59,342 nucleotides of DNA, taken from NCBI GenBank assembly GCA_903959855.1, contig CAJBYR010000054.1:1-59342 (forward strand). Reading direction: 5' to 3'. Positions 51,443 to 58,882 of the stretch are shown in pieces; the first letter of the stretch is position 1, and each line of letters opens with the position of its first letter. The translations under genes and the position numbers were made by a program. This DNA is from an uncultured beta proteobacterium (GTDB lineage: Bacteria; Pseudomonadota; Gammaproteobacteria; Burkholderiales; Rhodocyclaceae). The notes below the pieces were generated by a model. It was not told where the DNA came from. It did not search any database and saw nothing but the letters and a program-made list of their open reading frames with translations.

Positions 51443-51949
51443 CTACTTGTAGCGATCGTCCAGCTCGTTGGCAACCGCCGTTCCGAATTCGCGCCGCGCC
51501 AGCGCAGCGACCAATTCCGCCTCGCCGATCGATATGCCGCAGCGCGCTGCGATTCCAGCAGGTAGTTCACCACGTTCTGCAAGGCTCATGGCCTCGGAAT
51601 AGATGGGGGAAACACTGTGTGTTGCCTTGAGTTGGCGCACCTCGTCAGTCAGCTCAGTCAATTCGGCACGCAACTGCGTGACCTCCCGCCGCAACTGCTG
51701 AATCTCCAGATTCGCCGCGGACTTCGCCAACTGACCGGCAAAATCGCTGTCCGATAGCTCGAGGTTCATGGTCACCGGCTCAGTCCGCTGGGGCTGAACG
51801 GGTGGCGGGCTGGCGCCGGGGGCCGCCGCCGGTGTCGGCAGCGGCGCCTGGCGACGCAGGCGAATCACCATTAAAACCAGATAGAGCGCCACCAGTCCAG
51901 CCGCCAGCAGGAGGTACTCGCGCATGCCCAGTGAAAGCAGTTCAGCCAT
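51443..51949 (-). CDS. DUF2802 membrane protein
   Basis: 168 residues from the ATG at 51949. One membrane helix at about 11-29 (LLLAAGLVALYLVLMVIRL), a Pro-rich stretch, a coiled coil (about 75-108, LEIQQLRREVTQLRAELTELTDEVRQL, cited in parts) and a C-terminal DUF2802 module SEAMSLAERGELPAGIAARCGISIGEAELVAALARRE, an HTH-like helical motif. DUF2802 genes often sit near flagellar or chemotaxis genes; the function is unknown. An in-frame extension to 52081 has no family likeness. Confidence 0.8.
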   Translation of the reverse strand: MAELLSLGMREYLLLAAGLVALYLVLMVIRLRRQAPLPTPAAAPGASPPPVQPQRTEPVTMNLELSDSDFAGQLAKSAANLEIQQLRREVTQLRAELTELTDEVRQLKATHSVSPIYSEAMSLAERGELPAGIAARCGISIGEAELVAALARREFGTAVANELDDRYK

Positions 51950-52147
51950 GTCGGAGCCAAGGCCCGCAAGGCGTGACGCAGAAGTCGGCGGTGGTGGTAC
52001 GGCGATCTGGCATTCGGCGTTCCCGGAACAGGTGCTGGATGGCGATATTACCCTCGAACCACCCGGACAATCCTGCACCAACCAGCTCCCGCAACCGGGA
52101 CCGGCAGGGAATCACCAGCAACGATCCGTTTTTCGTACCTCATTCAC

Positions 52148-52789
52148 TCACATAGAGTCCGGGAGCTTTTCACCCGACATTTGCTTGAGTATGTCCAGCG
52201 GCACGTTATGCGTCATGTTGACCCGGGGTCGGTTCGGCTCGACCTCCACCAGGGGATCGGTCTCGACCATGCTTATCAGGCAACGTTTAGTAAGCTCTTG
52301 ATACGCTGCAGTACCCCTCTTCTTCCAGGCCAGTTCTTCGTCTGTCAGCAGGCGTATTACGCGACCGGGAATGCCCGCCGCCAAGGATCCGGCCGGCACC
52401 TCCATACCTGCTCGAACAAACGAAGATGCGGCCACGAATGCTGATTCACCGATGACCGCATTGTCCATTACGACGGAGTTCATGCCGATGAGCGCATTGC
52501 GGCCGATCCTGCATCCGTGCAAAACCGCACCATGACCGATATGTCCATTGCTCTCCACTACGGTGTCGGTTCCCGGAAACCCGTGCATCACACAGGTGTC
52601 TTGAAGATTTGCTCCCTCCTCAAGAATCAGCCTGCCAAAATCTCCCCGCAGCGAAGCGCAAGGACCGACATAGCAATTGGCACCGACGATGACATCGCTG
52701 ATAAGCGCGGCCGATGGATGAACATACGCCAACGGATGAACGACAGGCACCACACCATCAACAACGCGGGCGCGGCGGGGAAGGTGCAC
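52148..52789 (-). CDS. paaY: PaaY-type hexapeptide-repeat protein (gamma-carbonic anhydrase fold)
   Basis: 213 residues forming a left-handed beta helix: [82 protein letters not shown], cited in parts. Histidines in VMHGF and [10 protein letters not shown] are the metal ligands. The closest named family is PaaY/CaiE, a thioesterase of the phenylacetate pathway, but no paa genes are nearby, so a gamma-carbonic-anhydrase-like or other thioesterase role is possible. Its stop precedes a 198-bp gap before the DUF2802 start. Confidence 0.85.
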   Translation of the reverse strand: MHLPRRARVVDGVVPVVHPLAYVHPSAALISDVIVGANCYVGPCASLRGDFGRLILEEGANLQDTCVMHGFPGTDTVVESNGHIGHGAVLHGCRIGRNALIGMNSVVMDNAVIGESAFVAASSFVRAGMEVPAGSLAAGIPGRVIRLLTDEELAWKKRGTAAYQELTKRCLISMVETDPLVEVEPNRPRVNMTHNVPLDILKQMSGEKLPDSM

Positions 52790-52802
52790 GAAACCGTCAT
52801 GC

Positions 52803-53573
52803 CTACTGGCGCCGAGTCAAATCGTAAGCCAAGGCGATACGTTCGCCGATCTCCGAAACGTTGCTGTTGATACCAATGGATCTCGGATCGATCGAGCGAT
52901 CCGCCTTGATACCATCGAGGAAACGATTCAGATCGTTCGCGATGCGTGGGGCGACGGCGATTCGAAGCTCGGGCGCGAGAAGTTGCGACAGCCGCAGTAC
53001 GTCGTTCGCATGTTTGCGGATGTTCTTGCTGTCCACGGGCTCGCCCCTGGCCTGGCGTTCTCCCAGATCCAGCCATGCGCTGGCCTTGAGGGGGATGAGC
53101 CTGTCCTCGCCGACCCAGGACAACCCATCCGCTTCCCGGCGGCCGGCGAGGACGAACATGTAATACGCCTCATCGAGCAGGATCGCGGACAGGCTCGCGA
53201 CGGCCTCGTCGATCGGAATGGGCGTGAGGTGACTGCCTTCGGCAAGCTTGATTCCGTCGGGTGCGCGACAGAATAACTCGAGCATGGCCGGGAAGCGTGG
53301 ATCGACCGGCTTCTGGAACCGGTAGAAGACGGGCTTCCCGGAGACACTCGCCTGTCGCACCTCGTAGCCGCCCGCTTCCACGAAGCTCCAGAACACCGCA
53401 CCGAATTCCGGCCGGAGCGCTTCGATGTGCAGGACGATGTCCAGGTCCTTCGTGGCGCGAAACTCGAGACCCGCCCCTTCCATCGCGAGCGTCGCGGCCG
53501 TGCCGCCGATGAGCACGTACTGATCGGCGTGGCCAGCAAAGTGTGTCCGGAAAATGTCGAGTCCCTTCACCAC
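52803..53573 (-). CDS. AbiEii-type nucleotidyltransferase toxin
   Basis: 256 residues. The nucleotidyltransferase start is [31 protein letters not shown], cited in parts, with the GG and DxD (KDLDIV) motifs. It matches the AbiEii/AbiGii toxin family of type IV toxin-antitoxin and phage-abortive systems, which block growth by nucleotidyl transfer. It overlaps its upstream partner by seven bases. Lies 13 bp before paaY at the junction between core and accessory genes. Confidence 0.85.
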   Translation of the reverse strand: MVKGLDIFRTHFAGHADQYVLIGGTAATLAMEGAGLEFRATKDLDIVLHIEALRPEFGAVFWSFVEAGGYEVRQASVSGKPVFYRFQKPVDPRFPAMLELFCRAPDGIKLAEGSHLTPIPIDEAVASLSAILLDEAYYMFVLAGRREADGLSWVGEDRLIPLKASAWLDLGERQARGEPVDSKNIRKHANDVLRLSQLLAPELRIAVAPRIANDLNRFLDGIKADRSIDPRSIGINSNVSEIGERIALAYDLTRRQ

Positions 53574-54577
53574 GGGAAGCGCCCCTTTAGTTCATCGAGG
53601 GCGAGCTGAACGCGCTCGTCGGGGTTTGCCTGCAGGCTGATCGTCAAGGAGAGCGGATCGACTGTCTCGCTGCTCGGTACGAGCGCGGGGCTGTAGTGCC
53701 AGAGTTCCCATTCCCACGCACCTGGCAAAGGCTCGGGCAGTATCTCAAGGCCGGCCTGCAGCGCCGTCTTCCACTGCGCCGGACTGATCGCATAAATCGG
53801 CCACTGCGGCTCGGCAAGCATCGAATATCTCGCCAGCGAGCTCAGGCCGGCCAGCCGGACGAGGGGCGGCTTCCACTTGGGAATTGGCTTTGCCCAGAAG
53901 CGGCGTTTTACCGGACTACGCATCAAGGGCTTTGCCCGGTTCCAGGTTTCCGGAGCAGTGCGTTCCGTATGTAGCCACCGCGCCCTACCCTCAGTGCGCA
54001 ACGTCGCGATGTCGGCGGCCGTGATCTCCTTCACCGCCCGGGACAGCGTCATCGCGGTGTACCCCAGGTCGGCAACCACGTTGGCGGGCTGCCAGTCGGC
54101 ATGCCACGGTCGCAGCAGAATGGCAATCAGGATCGCCTGCGTCGCCGGACTGAGTGCCGTTTCCTGCGCAACGAGCGGCGTTCGAAAGTACTCGCGCAGG
54201 TCGATCCCTAAGTCCGGCAGGTAGAGCTGATTGCCCGGCACCAGGAACGGCACCTTTTGCTCGATGAGTCGTTTTCGCTCATAGGACGCGAGGGCGTTGG
54301 TCACATAGACCACCGGAACGCCGGCGAGCTCGCGCAGCTTGGCGATCTGGTCGCGAACATTGGCCAGACCCGGTTTTGCGGCCCGCCTTTCGATCGCGAG
54401 GAGAACCAGCCGATCCAGCAGCTTCAGCTCGCGGACGTCGAAGGCGTCCAGCAGGAAATACGGCAATTTGCCAGCGCCGGGCCACGCCCGAGCCTTGGGA
54501 GCGAGTCCCAGCGTTTCGTGCAGGTACGCGCGAATGGCGATGTCTGCGGGATGCTCTGCGGTGGCGAAATATAACAT
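53567..54577 (-). CDS. Probable AbiEi-like antitoxin and regulator
   Basis: 336 residues from the ATG at 54577. The middle (about 150-215) has a winged-helix-like pattern LSPATQAILIAILLRP and YTAMTLSRAVKEITAADIATL; the N-terminus (90-140) has a restriction-like VPFLVPGNQLYLPDLGIDLREYF. Genes of this form pair with AbiEii-type nucleotidyltransferases and repress their own promoter. The GTG at 54586 lies against the -10 element and is unlikely to be the start. Function inferred from pairing and the operator-like inverted repeat just upstream. Confidence 0.65.
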   Translation of the reverse strand: MLYFATAEHPADIAIRAYLHETLGLAPKARAWPGAGKLPYFLLDAFDVRELKLLDRLVLLAIERRAAKPGLANVRDQIAKLRELAGVPVVYVTNALASYERKRLIEQKVPFLVPGNQLYLPDLGIDLREYFRTPLVAQETALSPATQAILIAILLRPWHADWQPANVVADLGYTAMTLSRAVKEITAADIATLRTEGRARWLHTERTAPETWNRAKPLMRSPVKRRFWAKPIPKWKPPLVRLAGLSSLARYSMLAEPQWPIYAISPAQWKTALQAGLEILPEPLPGAWEWELWHYSPALVPSSETVDPLSLTISLQANPDERVQLALDELKGRFPW

Positions 54578-54580
54578 AAC

Positions 54581-54615
54581 TTGCACACGATAACACGAGA
54601 CGAGTTATCGTGCAA
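54581..54615 (-). promoter_or_regulatory. Promoter within an inverted repeat, abiE-like operon
   Basis: Minus-strand TTGCAC, 17 bases, TATCGT forms a plausible sigma-70 promoter. Both hexamers sit in the arms of an inverted repeat (GTTATCGTGCAA against TTGCACACGATAAC with two extra bases). The -10 ends 9 bases before the ATG at 54577, so the message would be nearly leaderless; no ribosome binding site is visible. The repeat is a natural operator for autorepression. Confidence 0.65.
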
Positions 54616-54814
54616 TACGACGTTATCTAATTATCCGCGACTGATCGGGACATGGTTCCGAGCATCGTTGACAAAGCTATTAACATCATCAATAGCACAC
54701 GCAACAAATTGTTTTTATTAGCTTTTAGTCATAGCGCCTGGCGCACCCTACTCCCACTCTATAGTTAACGAGCCTTCCAGTGGAATGATTTGCTTGGCAT
54801 TTATCCTGACCATG
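54616..54814. other. AT-richer spacer left of the direct repeat
   Basis: About 200 bp with clearly lower GC than the flagellar region (for example TTGTTTTTATTAGCTTTTAG near 54710). No gene, RNA or site recognised. Base composition suggests acquired DNA. Confidence 0.5.
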
Positions 54815-55046
54815 TTCGGAAATACCATGAAAAGTACCATTTTCAGAGACCTGCTCGTCGTTGCCTGTCATTGCCTGTCATTGCCTGTAGTTGCCTGTAG
54901 TTGCCAAACAACAGCAGCATTTCGCTGCTGATCACCAAAAAACTGCTGAAATTCAGTTTTGAGGCAATCATGGTATCGGGATTCAGGAAAACTTACTTCC
55001 ATGCCCGGGTCAGCATCTCATCCAGCGCGTCCATGATGCCCTGCCC
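54815..55046 (+). repeat. Long direct repeat, copy 1
   Basis: About 232 bp that align with 56539-56742 in the same orientation over nearly full length, with perhaps 80-85% identity by eye. Shared blocks include CAAACAACAGCAGCATTTC and AATCATGGTATCGGGATT. The right 54 bp are the 3' end of ccdB. It contains a tandem array of a 10-bp unit at 54861-54905 that is shorter in copy 2. Confidence 0.88.
54861..54905 (+). repeat. Tandem 10-bp repeat
   Basis: TTGCCTGTCA twice, TTGCCTGTAG twice, then TTGCC: 4.5 exact-period units. The homologous place in copy 2 (about 56585-56609) has only some 2.5 degenerate units, so the array has expanded or contracted. Noncoding, downstream of ccdB. Confidence 0.9.
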
Positions 55047-55313
55047 TTCCGTCTCCAAGGATTGAATAAACTCCCCCAGTTGCTCGTTGGCTACCGAGAC
55101 AATTTCCAGCGGGTGCAGGACTACCGCTATCCCGTCGATCTTGTAGCTCGGGTTAAAGCGCGGATTGGCAATCTTACCGATCACCGATTTGCGTACCAGA
55201 GGAATGACAACCCGTCGCCGGTAGCCATCGTACAGTGAGGACTGAACCAGGACGACGAAGGGGATGTCGTCCCGATGCCTCCCGGTATTGCGATGAACGT
55301 CGAACTGGGCCAT
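54993..55313 (-). CDS. ccdB: CcdB toxin
   Basis: 106 residues from the ATG at 55313, giving the family start AQFDVHRNTG; a longer frame to 55397 overlaps ccdA. VVLVQSSLYDGYRRRVVIPLV and IDGIAVVLHPLEIVSV are CcdB, and the C-terminus GQGIMDALDEMLTRAWK includes the usual Trp near the end that, with the terminal residues, poisons DNA gyrase. It begins seven bases after ccdA. Chromosomal CcdB may be active or domesticated; sequence looks intact. Confidence 0.93.
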   Translation of the reverse strand: MAQFDVHRNTGRHRDDIPFVVLVQSSLYDGYRRRVVIPLVRKSVIGKIANPRFNPSYKIDGIAVVLHPLEIVSVANEQLGEFIQSLETEGQGIMDALDEMLTRAWK

Positions 55314-55320
55314 CGGTTGT

Positions 55321-55572
55321 TCAGAGTGTGGAATGCTCGTCGGCAAACGATCCGTGCTTGGCATTGAAATTATTCCAAGACGCCACCGTGGCTTCAACGA
55401 CTTTGGCCTTTTCCCGGGCTTCCTGTTGCTGGCGTTCTACGAAGCCTGCCAAGAGCTTTTCGACAACGCCGGAGAGGTTGTCCGTCAGTCCCCGCGCCTG
55501 AACAACCAAGTCCTCGTTCAAGGTCAGATTGACTGGGCGCTTGCGTGCTTCCGTGTTGTACATCGCTGTCAT
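55321..55572 (-). CDS. ccdA: CcdA antitoxin
   Basis: 83 residues from the ATG at 55572, chosen because AGGAGGT sits six bases before it. N-terminal ribbon-helix-helix segment (RPVNLTLNEDLVVQARG) for DNA binding, then a helical CcdB-binding tail rich in Glu/Gln/Lys ending NFNAKHGSFADEHSTL. It neutralises CcdB and represses the operon together with it. Confidence 0.93.
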   Translation of the reverse strand: MTAMYNTEARKRPVNLTLNEDLVVQARGLTDNLSGVVEKLLAGFVERQQQEAREKAKVVEATVASWNNFNAKHGSFADEHSTL

Positions 55573-55584
55573 CGCACACCTCCT

Positions 55585-55605
55585 GATGCGCATTATATGC
55601 GCATC
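55585..55605 (-). promoter_or_regulatory. ccdAB operator over the -10 element
   Basis: GATGCGCAT, three bases, ATGCGCATC: a perfect nine-base inverted repeat. On the minus strand the centre forms TATAAT, a consensus -10, so a bound CcdA dimer would block it. It lies 12 bp before the ccdA start codon. The -35 is weak. Confidence 0.75.
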
Positions 55606-55623
55606 CTTCACTGTCTGCTGTGA

Positions 55624-56130
55624 CTATGGCAGGCACTCATGGATGTCCTTGGTCATCAGGTACAGGTGATACGGATCTAGCGGCGACGATGCAAATCCAA
55701 AGTGCTGATAGAACACAACGGCCTGGTCATCCTTGGCATGGACAACCAGGGCTCTTGCAGCGATGATCGATTGGGCTTGCAGAAACCGCTTCAGCGCATC
55801 CTTGAGTAGTCCTGCTCCAGTACCACTTCCCTGCTCCTCCTGGTCCACGGCCAGCCTCGCAAGTAGTGTCAGTGGGATCGGGTGTTGGGCCAGTCCTTTG
55901 GCGATTCGCGCCGGCACGGTTTCATATTCCGCCGAAGCAGCTGCCAACGAGTAATAACCAATGACTCGGGTTTCGCCACGCAGGGCTACGTAAGTCCGGG
56001 CACTCTGGTTGCGCTGGTTCTGCAGCGCATGGCGATGAAGGAAGCGGTTCAGTGCTTCGTTGCCGCAGTCGAAGCCGGAAACGTCATGGGTCCCGGTGAG
56101 GCGTTCGGGACCCCGTAGCGGTAATTTCAT
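55624..56130 (-). CDS. GNAT acetyltransferase toxin, AtaT/TacT type
   Basis: 168 residues. GNAT fold with LARLAVDQEEQGSGTGAGLLKDAL, where the QxxGxG-type loop binds acetyl-CoA, the start FDCGNEALNRFLHRHA, and YQHFGFASSPLDPYHLYL with the conserved tyrosine near the C-terminus. Toxins of this type acetylate the amino group of charged tRNAs. The start overlaps the antitoxin stop by four bases. Sequence appears complete. Confidence 0.92.
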   Translation of the reverse strand: MKLPLRGPERLTGTHDVSGFDCGNEALNRFLHRHALQNQRNQSARTYVALRGETRVIGYYSLAAASAEYETVPARIAKGLAQHPIPLTLLARLAVDQEEQGSGTGAGLLKDALKRFLQAQSIIAARALVVHAKDDQAVVFYQHFGFASSPLDPYHLYLMTKDIHECLP

Positions 56131-56405
56131 TTAACCTCGAAGACGCTCGGTTTCTTGAGTAATTCCCTGAGACGCGGAATCGATTTGGCGGGTTGATCGA
56201 GGGCAGTGTAGAAGGCGTTCATCTGGTCTTCGGGCAGGACGAAACGCGTCTGTGAGGCCAAGGTTTCGTCGGCAACGGTGCGTACTGCCCTTAGGACAAA
56301 TTCGCTGACGTTTTGGTGCAACAGGATGGCAGCTTGGCGAATGCGCTCCTTCTCGGCGGATGCGAGACGGATTTCGATGCGTTCTTCTTTGACTGTGGCG
56401 CCCAT
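56127..56405 (-). CDS. DUF1778 antitoxin, AtaR/TacA type
   Basis: 92 residues from the ATG at 56405; GGAGTG precedes it. Ribbon-helix-helix start (KEERIEIRLASAEKERIRQAAILLHQNVSEFVLRAV, cited in parts) and a C-terminal toxin-binding tail ending RLRELLKKPSVFEVK. It pairs with the GNAT toxin and represses the operon. An inverted repeat lies 14 bp upstream. Confidence 0.92.
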   Translation of the reverse strand: MGATVKEERIEIRLASAEKERIRQAAILLHQNVSEFVLRAVRTVADETLASQTRFVLPEDQMNAFYTALDQPAKSIPRLRELLKKPSVFEVK

Positions 56406-56418
56406 GATGTCACTCCTT

Positions 56419-56447
56419 GCAATGTCCGTACAGTATACGGTTATTGC
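56419..56447 (-). promoter_or_regulatory. Operator-like inverted repeat of the ataRT-like operon
   Basis: GCAAT-GT-CCGTA, five bases, TACGG-TT-ATTGC: arms match at 10 of 12 positions. The minus-strand TATACT in its centre is a fair -10. Position immediately upstream of the antitoxin gene fits autorepression. Confidence 0.6.
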
Positions 56448-56538
56448 CGGTTTTACAACCACAAAAATGATGGCATTGAAGGATATCGAGAGGCTTTGGA
56501 CTCCCAGCGGCTTGTTTTGTATTGAATTTTTTGCGCCA

Positions 56539-56742
56539 TTCGGAAATGCCATGATTAGTACCATGTTGAGAGGCTTGCTTGTCGTTGCCCGTCACTGCCT
56601 GTAGCTGCCAAACAACAGCAGCATTTCTTCGCTTATCAGCAACCGACTGCTGAAATTCGGTTTTGAAGCAATCATGGTATCGGGATTTTGGAAAATTCAC
56701 TTCAATACCTTGGCCAGTAGCGCATCTCTGATGCCCTTGCCC
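56539..56742 (+). repeat. Long direct repeat, copy 2
   Basis: About 204 bp homologous to 54815-55046 in direct orientation. Differences include a shorter 10-bp array and scattered substitutions, so the duplication is not recent. The two copies bracket ccdAB and the ataRT-like pair; recombination between them would remove about 1.7 kb. Confidence 0.88.
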
Positions 56743-56750
56743 TTTGGCCT
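56697..56750 (-). pseudogene. ccdB-like 3' remnant after hipA
   Basis: Minus-strand codons read KGKGIRDALLAKVLK then TGA, corresponding to the ccdB end GQGIMDALDEMLTRAWK in copy 1, at the matching place in the repeat. It begins right after the hipA stop codon and has no start of its own. It indicates that a ccdB-like gene once stood here and was replaced by or joined to hipA. Confidence 0.6.
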
Positions 56751-56756
56751 CACCCC

Positions 56757-58016
56757 CTAATATGCTAGAGCAGCAAAGGCACTTGCCGATAGTTCGATAT
56801 CGGCGGCAGCAATCTTTGCTCGCCGAGCGACAGTTTTCCAATTCCCCACCACATTGACAACGTCGTCGATGACTTCCTTAGCCTGTTTGGGCGTCAGTCG
56901 ATAAAAGGCTGACGTCGCCAAGACGGTCTGAAGTGAGGGGCGATTATCGACATCATCGATATTCAACACGTGGTTTGCCTTGTCGATGCTCGGATTGACA
57001 TCGAATGCCGGGGACAATCGCCAGCCATGCTTGCCTAGAATGAAGCCATGATTCCGCAAGTGATCATCACGGTTACCGATCGCGACGTTGAAAGCCACCC
57101 GTCGAAATAGCTGCTCCAGATCCTCCTGAATGTGATCGGGGTCGCCACGCCGAGCGAGAAACTCCGCCAGTTCGAGATAACTGGTTCCTTCGCTGACATC
57201 CTTTCCCAATAAGGTCATGGCTGAAGCGTAAAAGCGTCGTCGCCCCAGCACTTCCTCCGGGACATTGGTGCGGTCAAAACGCTGCACACAAAAAGTGTGG
57301 TGCCCCCCCTGCCCCAATCGTTCAACCTTGGCCGGTGGCATATCGATTCTGGCCTGCCTTGCCAGCCACCAAGTGACACCCTCCCACGCCCCGATATCTC
57401 GATAATCATCGGCGGCAGGAAACTTGGCAATCCACAAGGCCCCGCTCTTGTCACAAAAATTGGCTTTCGGTCTTGCCCCGCCTAGCGAGGCACCGGGAGC
57501 GACCAGCACGGCAAGCCAGCGCCTAAGTTGATCCAGGTTGTCGATATGCTTGCGCGTCAGCTCTTTGGCGATGGCCGCCAGTTCAGCCAGACTCGTTACC
57601 GGCGGGGCTGCTAGTGCTTCATTGGCAAGAAAGGTCTCGCTGTCCGATAAACGAAAGCGTAATGCCCCCTGCCGGGTAATGTCTTGTACTCCAAGCAAAA
57701 AGTCCCACGAATAGAACATCCGGGCGGTTCGTTGCTCATCCTTGGCTTGCAGGGCCTCCCGACGCCGCATGAGCGTTTGTCCCCAACGATCCGGGGACGA
57801 GTCGAGAAAGACGCTAAAGTTACCGGCCTCGGGCTTGGGAAAGAACGGCCCGGCGTCGAGCGTCAGTTGCGGATCGATGGCAAAAGCGATGTCCTGTTGC
57901 ATCAACCAGGTTTTGTCGTAGCGGAAGCGGACCTGGCCTCGATCATGGGTCAGCGTGCCCAATCGCTGCATCGGGCACAGGTCGCAATCCAGCCAGACTT
58001 CCAATGACTCATTCAT
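56757..58016 (-). CDS. hipA: HipA family serine/threonine kinase toxin
   Basis: 419 residues. N-terminal subdomain (1-110), then the kinase: LGGARPKANFCDKSGALWIAKF for the phosphate loop and the ATP lysine, HHTFCVQRFDR, the catalytic NVAIGNRDDHLRNHGFI and the metal-binding LSPAFDVNPS. HipA kinases phosphorylate glutamyl-tRNA synthetase or related targets and induce dormancy. All expected catalytic residues are visible. It starts four bases inside the hipB end. Confidence 0.93.
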   Translation of the reverse strand: MNESLEVWLDCDLCPMQRLGTLTHDRGQVRFRYDKTWLMQQDIAFAIDPQLTLDAGPFFPKPEAGNFSVFLDSSPDRWGQTLMRRREALQAKDEQRTARMFYSWDFLLGVQDITRQGALRFRLSDSETFLANEALAAPPVTSLAELAAIAKELTRKHIDNLDQLRRWLAVLVAPGASLGGARPKANFCDKSGALWIAKFPAADDYRDIGAWEGVTWWLARQARIDMPPAKVERLGQGGHHTFCVQRFDRTNVPEEVLGRRRFYASAMTLLGKDVSEGTSYLELAEFLARRGDPDHIQEDLEQLFRRVAFNVAIGNRDDHLRNHGFILGKHGWRLSPAFDVNPSIDKANHVLNIDDVDNRPSLQTVLATSAFYRLTPKQAKEVIDDVVNVVGNWKTVARRAKIAAADIELSASAFAALAY

Positions 58017-58321
58017 TTCCGCTTCTTTCTCGGGGCGGGCAAAGCCAGATCTTGAAGACGGCGTCCCAGCACATCGTCCCCCGCCACGATGGAAAGATCG
58101 CTTTCCAGTCCGTATATGGCAAGGATGCGCAGATAGGTACCGAGGGTCACCGAGGGGTCACCGCGCTCTGCCTTAGCCAGCGTCGGCCGGGAAATGTTGG
58201 CACGTTCAGCCACAATCACTGCAGTCAATCTGCGCCGTAGTCTGGCAAGCCGCAGCCGTTCACCTAACTCGACCAGCAATTTGGCTTCAGAAGGAAATGC
58301 GAGGGGAGCTTTGCTAGGCAT
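58013..58321 (-). CDS. hipB: HipB family XRE antitoxin
   Basis: 102 residues from the ATG at 58321. Helix-turn-helix of Xre type (LGERLRLARLRRRLTAVIVAERANISRPTLAKAERGDPSVTLGTYLRIL, cited in parts) and a short basic tail ending APRKKRK. It binds HipA and represses the operon. The -10 element ends nine bases before the ATG, so the message is probably leaderless. Confidence 0.92.
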   Translation of the reverse strand: MPSKAPLAFPSEAKLLVELGERLRLARLRRRLTAVIVAERANISRPTLAKAERGDPSVTLGTYLRILAIYGLESDLSIVAGDDVLGRRLQDLALPAPRKKRK

Positions 58322-58326
58322 GGTGA

Positions 58327-58367
58327 AATCATTATAGACATCAGGTGACCATATGTAAATAATGATT
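58327..58367 (-). promoter_or_regulatory. hipBA promoter flanked by inverted repeats
   Basis: Minus-strand TTTACA (58354-58359), exactly 17 bases, TATAAT (58331-58336): a near-ideal sigma-70 promoter. AATCATTAT at 58327-58335 and ATAATGATT at 58359-58367 form a perfect nine-base inverted repeat spaced 32 bp centre to centre, about three helical turns, a likely HipB operator pair. Confidence 0.8.
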
Positions 58368-58403
58368 AACATTAATGCATGAAGAAAGATGCCTCCTTAT
58401 TGC

Positions 58404-58757
58404 CTACGGAACCTCAACGATGAGTTGGGAGTCGAATTTCGGGTTCTCATACTCGCCAGTAATTCGATTGATCGGATAGCCACGAGGATTGCACAGTACC
58501 CTGCACTTCCCGAGCATGTAATCAAACGAATCGTGGGTATGACCATGAACCCAATAGTCAGCCTGCTCCACCAGAGAATCGAGGTTGCTGGCAAACGCAC
58601 ACGATGTCAGTTCTTGCTTGTACTGCTCGGACACTGACTGCATCGATGGCAGATGATGGGTGACGACCACTGTCTTGCCGGCAAACGGTGTTGCCAACTG
58701 ACTCTGCAGGTACTCAACGGCAGACAGATGCAGTTTGACGCTTTCTCCGGGCGTCAT
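58404..58757 (-). pseudogene. Calcineurin-like phosphoesterase, C-terminal fragment
   Basis: 117 residues match only the end of a metallophosphoesterase: KTVVVTHHLPS, DYWVHGHTHDSFDY (the GHTH metal motif) and VLCNPRGYP. The N-terminal DxH and GDxxD metal sites, some 150 residues, are missing and no matching sequence is found between here and the fic gene. A broken gene, likely cut during insertion or deletion in this accessory block. Confidence 0.75.
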
Positions 58758-58882
58758 CCAGGAGGATGAATATCAGTTCCAGTATTTGCCAGACGATGCT
58801 AAACAAATCACTTTTTGACGAATCTGAGCTCCGATTTTTCTCGTATGCATATTGAATGATGGTGTACGGCTTTGTCAGGTGT

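Larger units (their letters stand above)
56448..56756. other. Spacer between ataR-like gene and hipA, mostly repeat copy 2
   Basis: About 310 bp. 56539-56742 is the second copy of the long direct repeat, including a ccdB-like tail. The left 90 bp are AT-rich with no recognised element. No intact gene. Confidence 0.7.

Noticed and set aside
54578-54586. GTG at 54586 as start of the AbiEi-like gene
   Set aside because: It directly follows the proposed -10 hexamer, so it would lie upstream of the transcription start; the ATG nine bases on is better placed.
54861-54905. Tandem repeats as a CRISPR array
   Set aside because: The unit is 10 bp with no spacers and no cas genes nearby.
54815-56742. 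The direct repeats as integron attC sites
   Set aside because: No GTTRRRY/RYYYAAC core pair or paired R/L boxes can be seen, the repeats overlap the ccdB coding end, and there is no integrase in the window.
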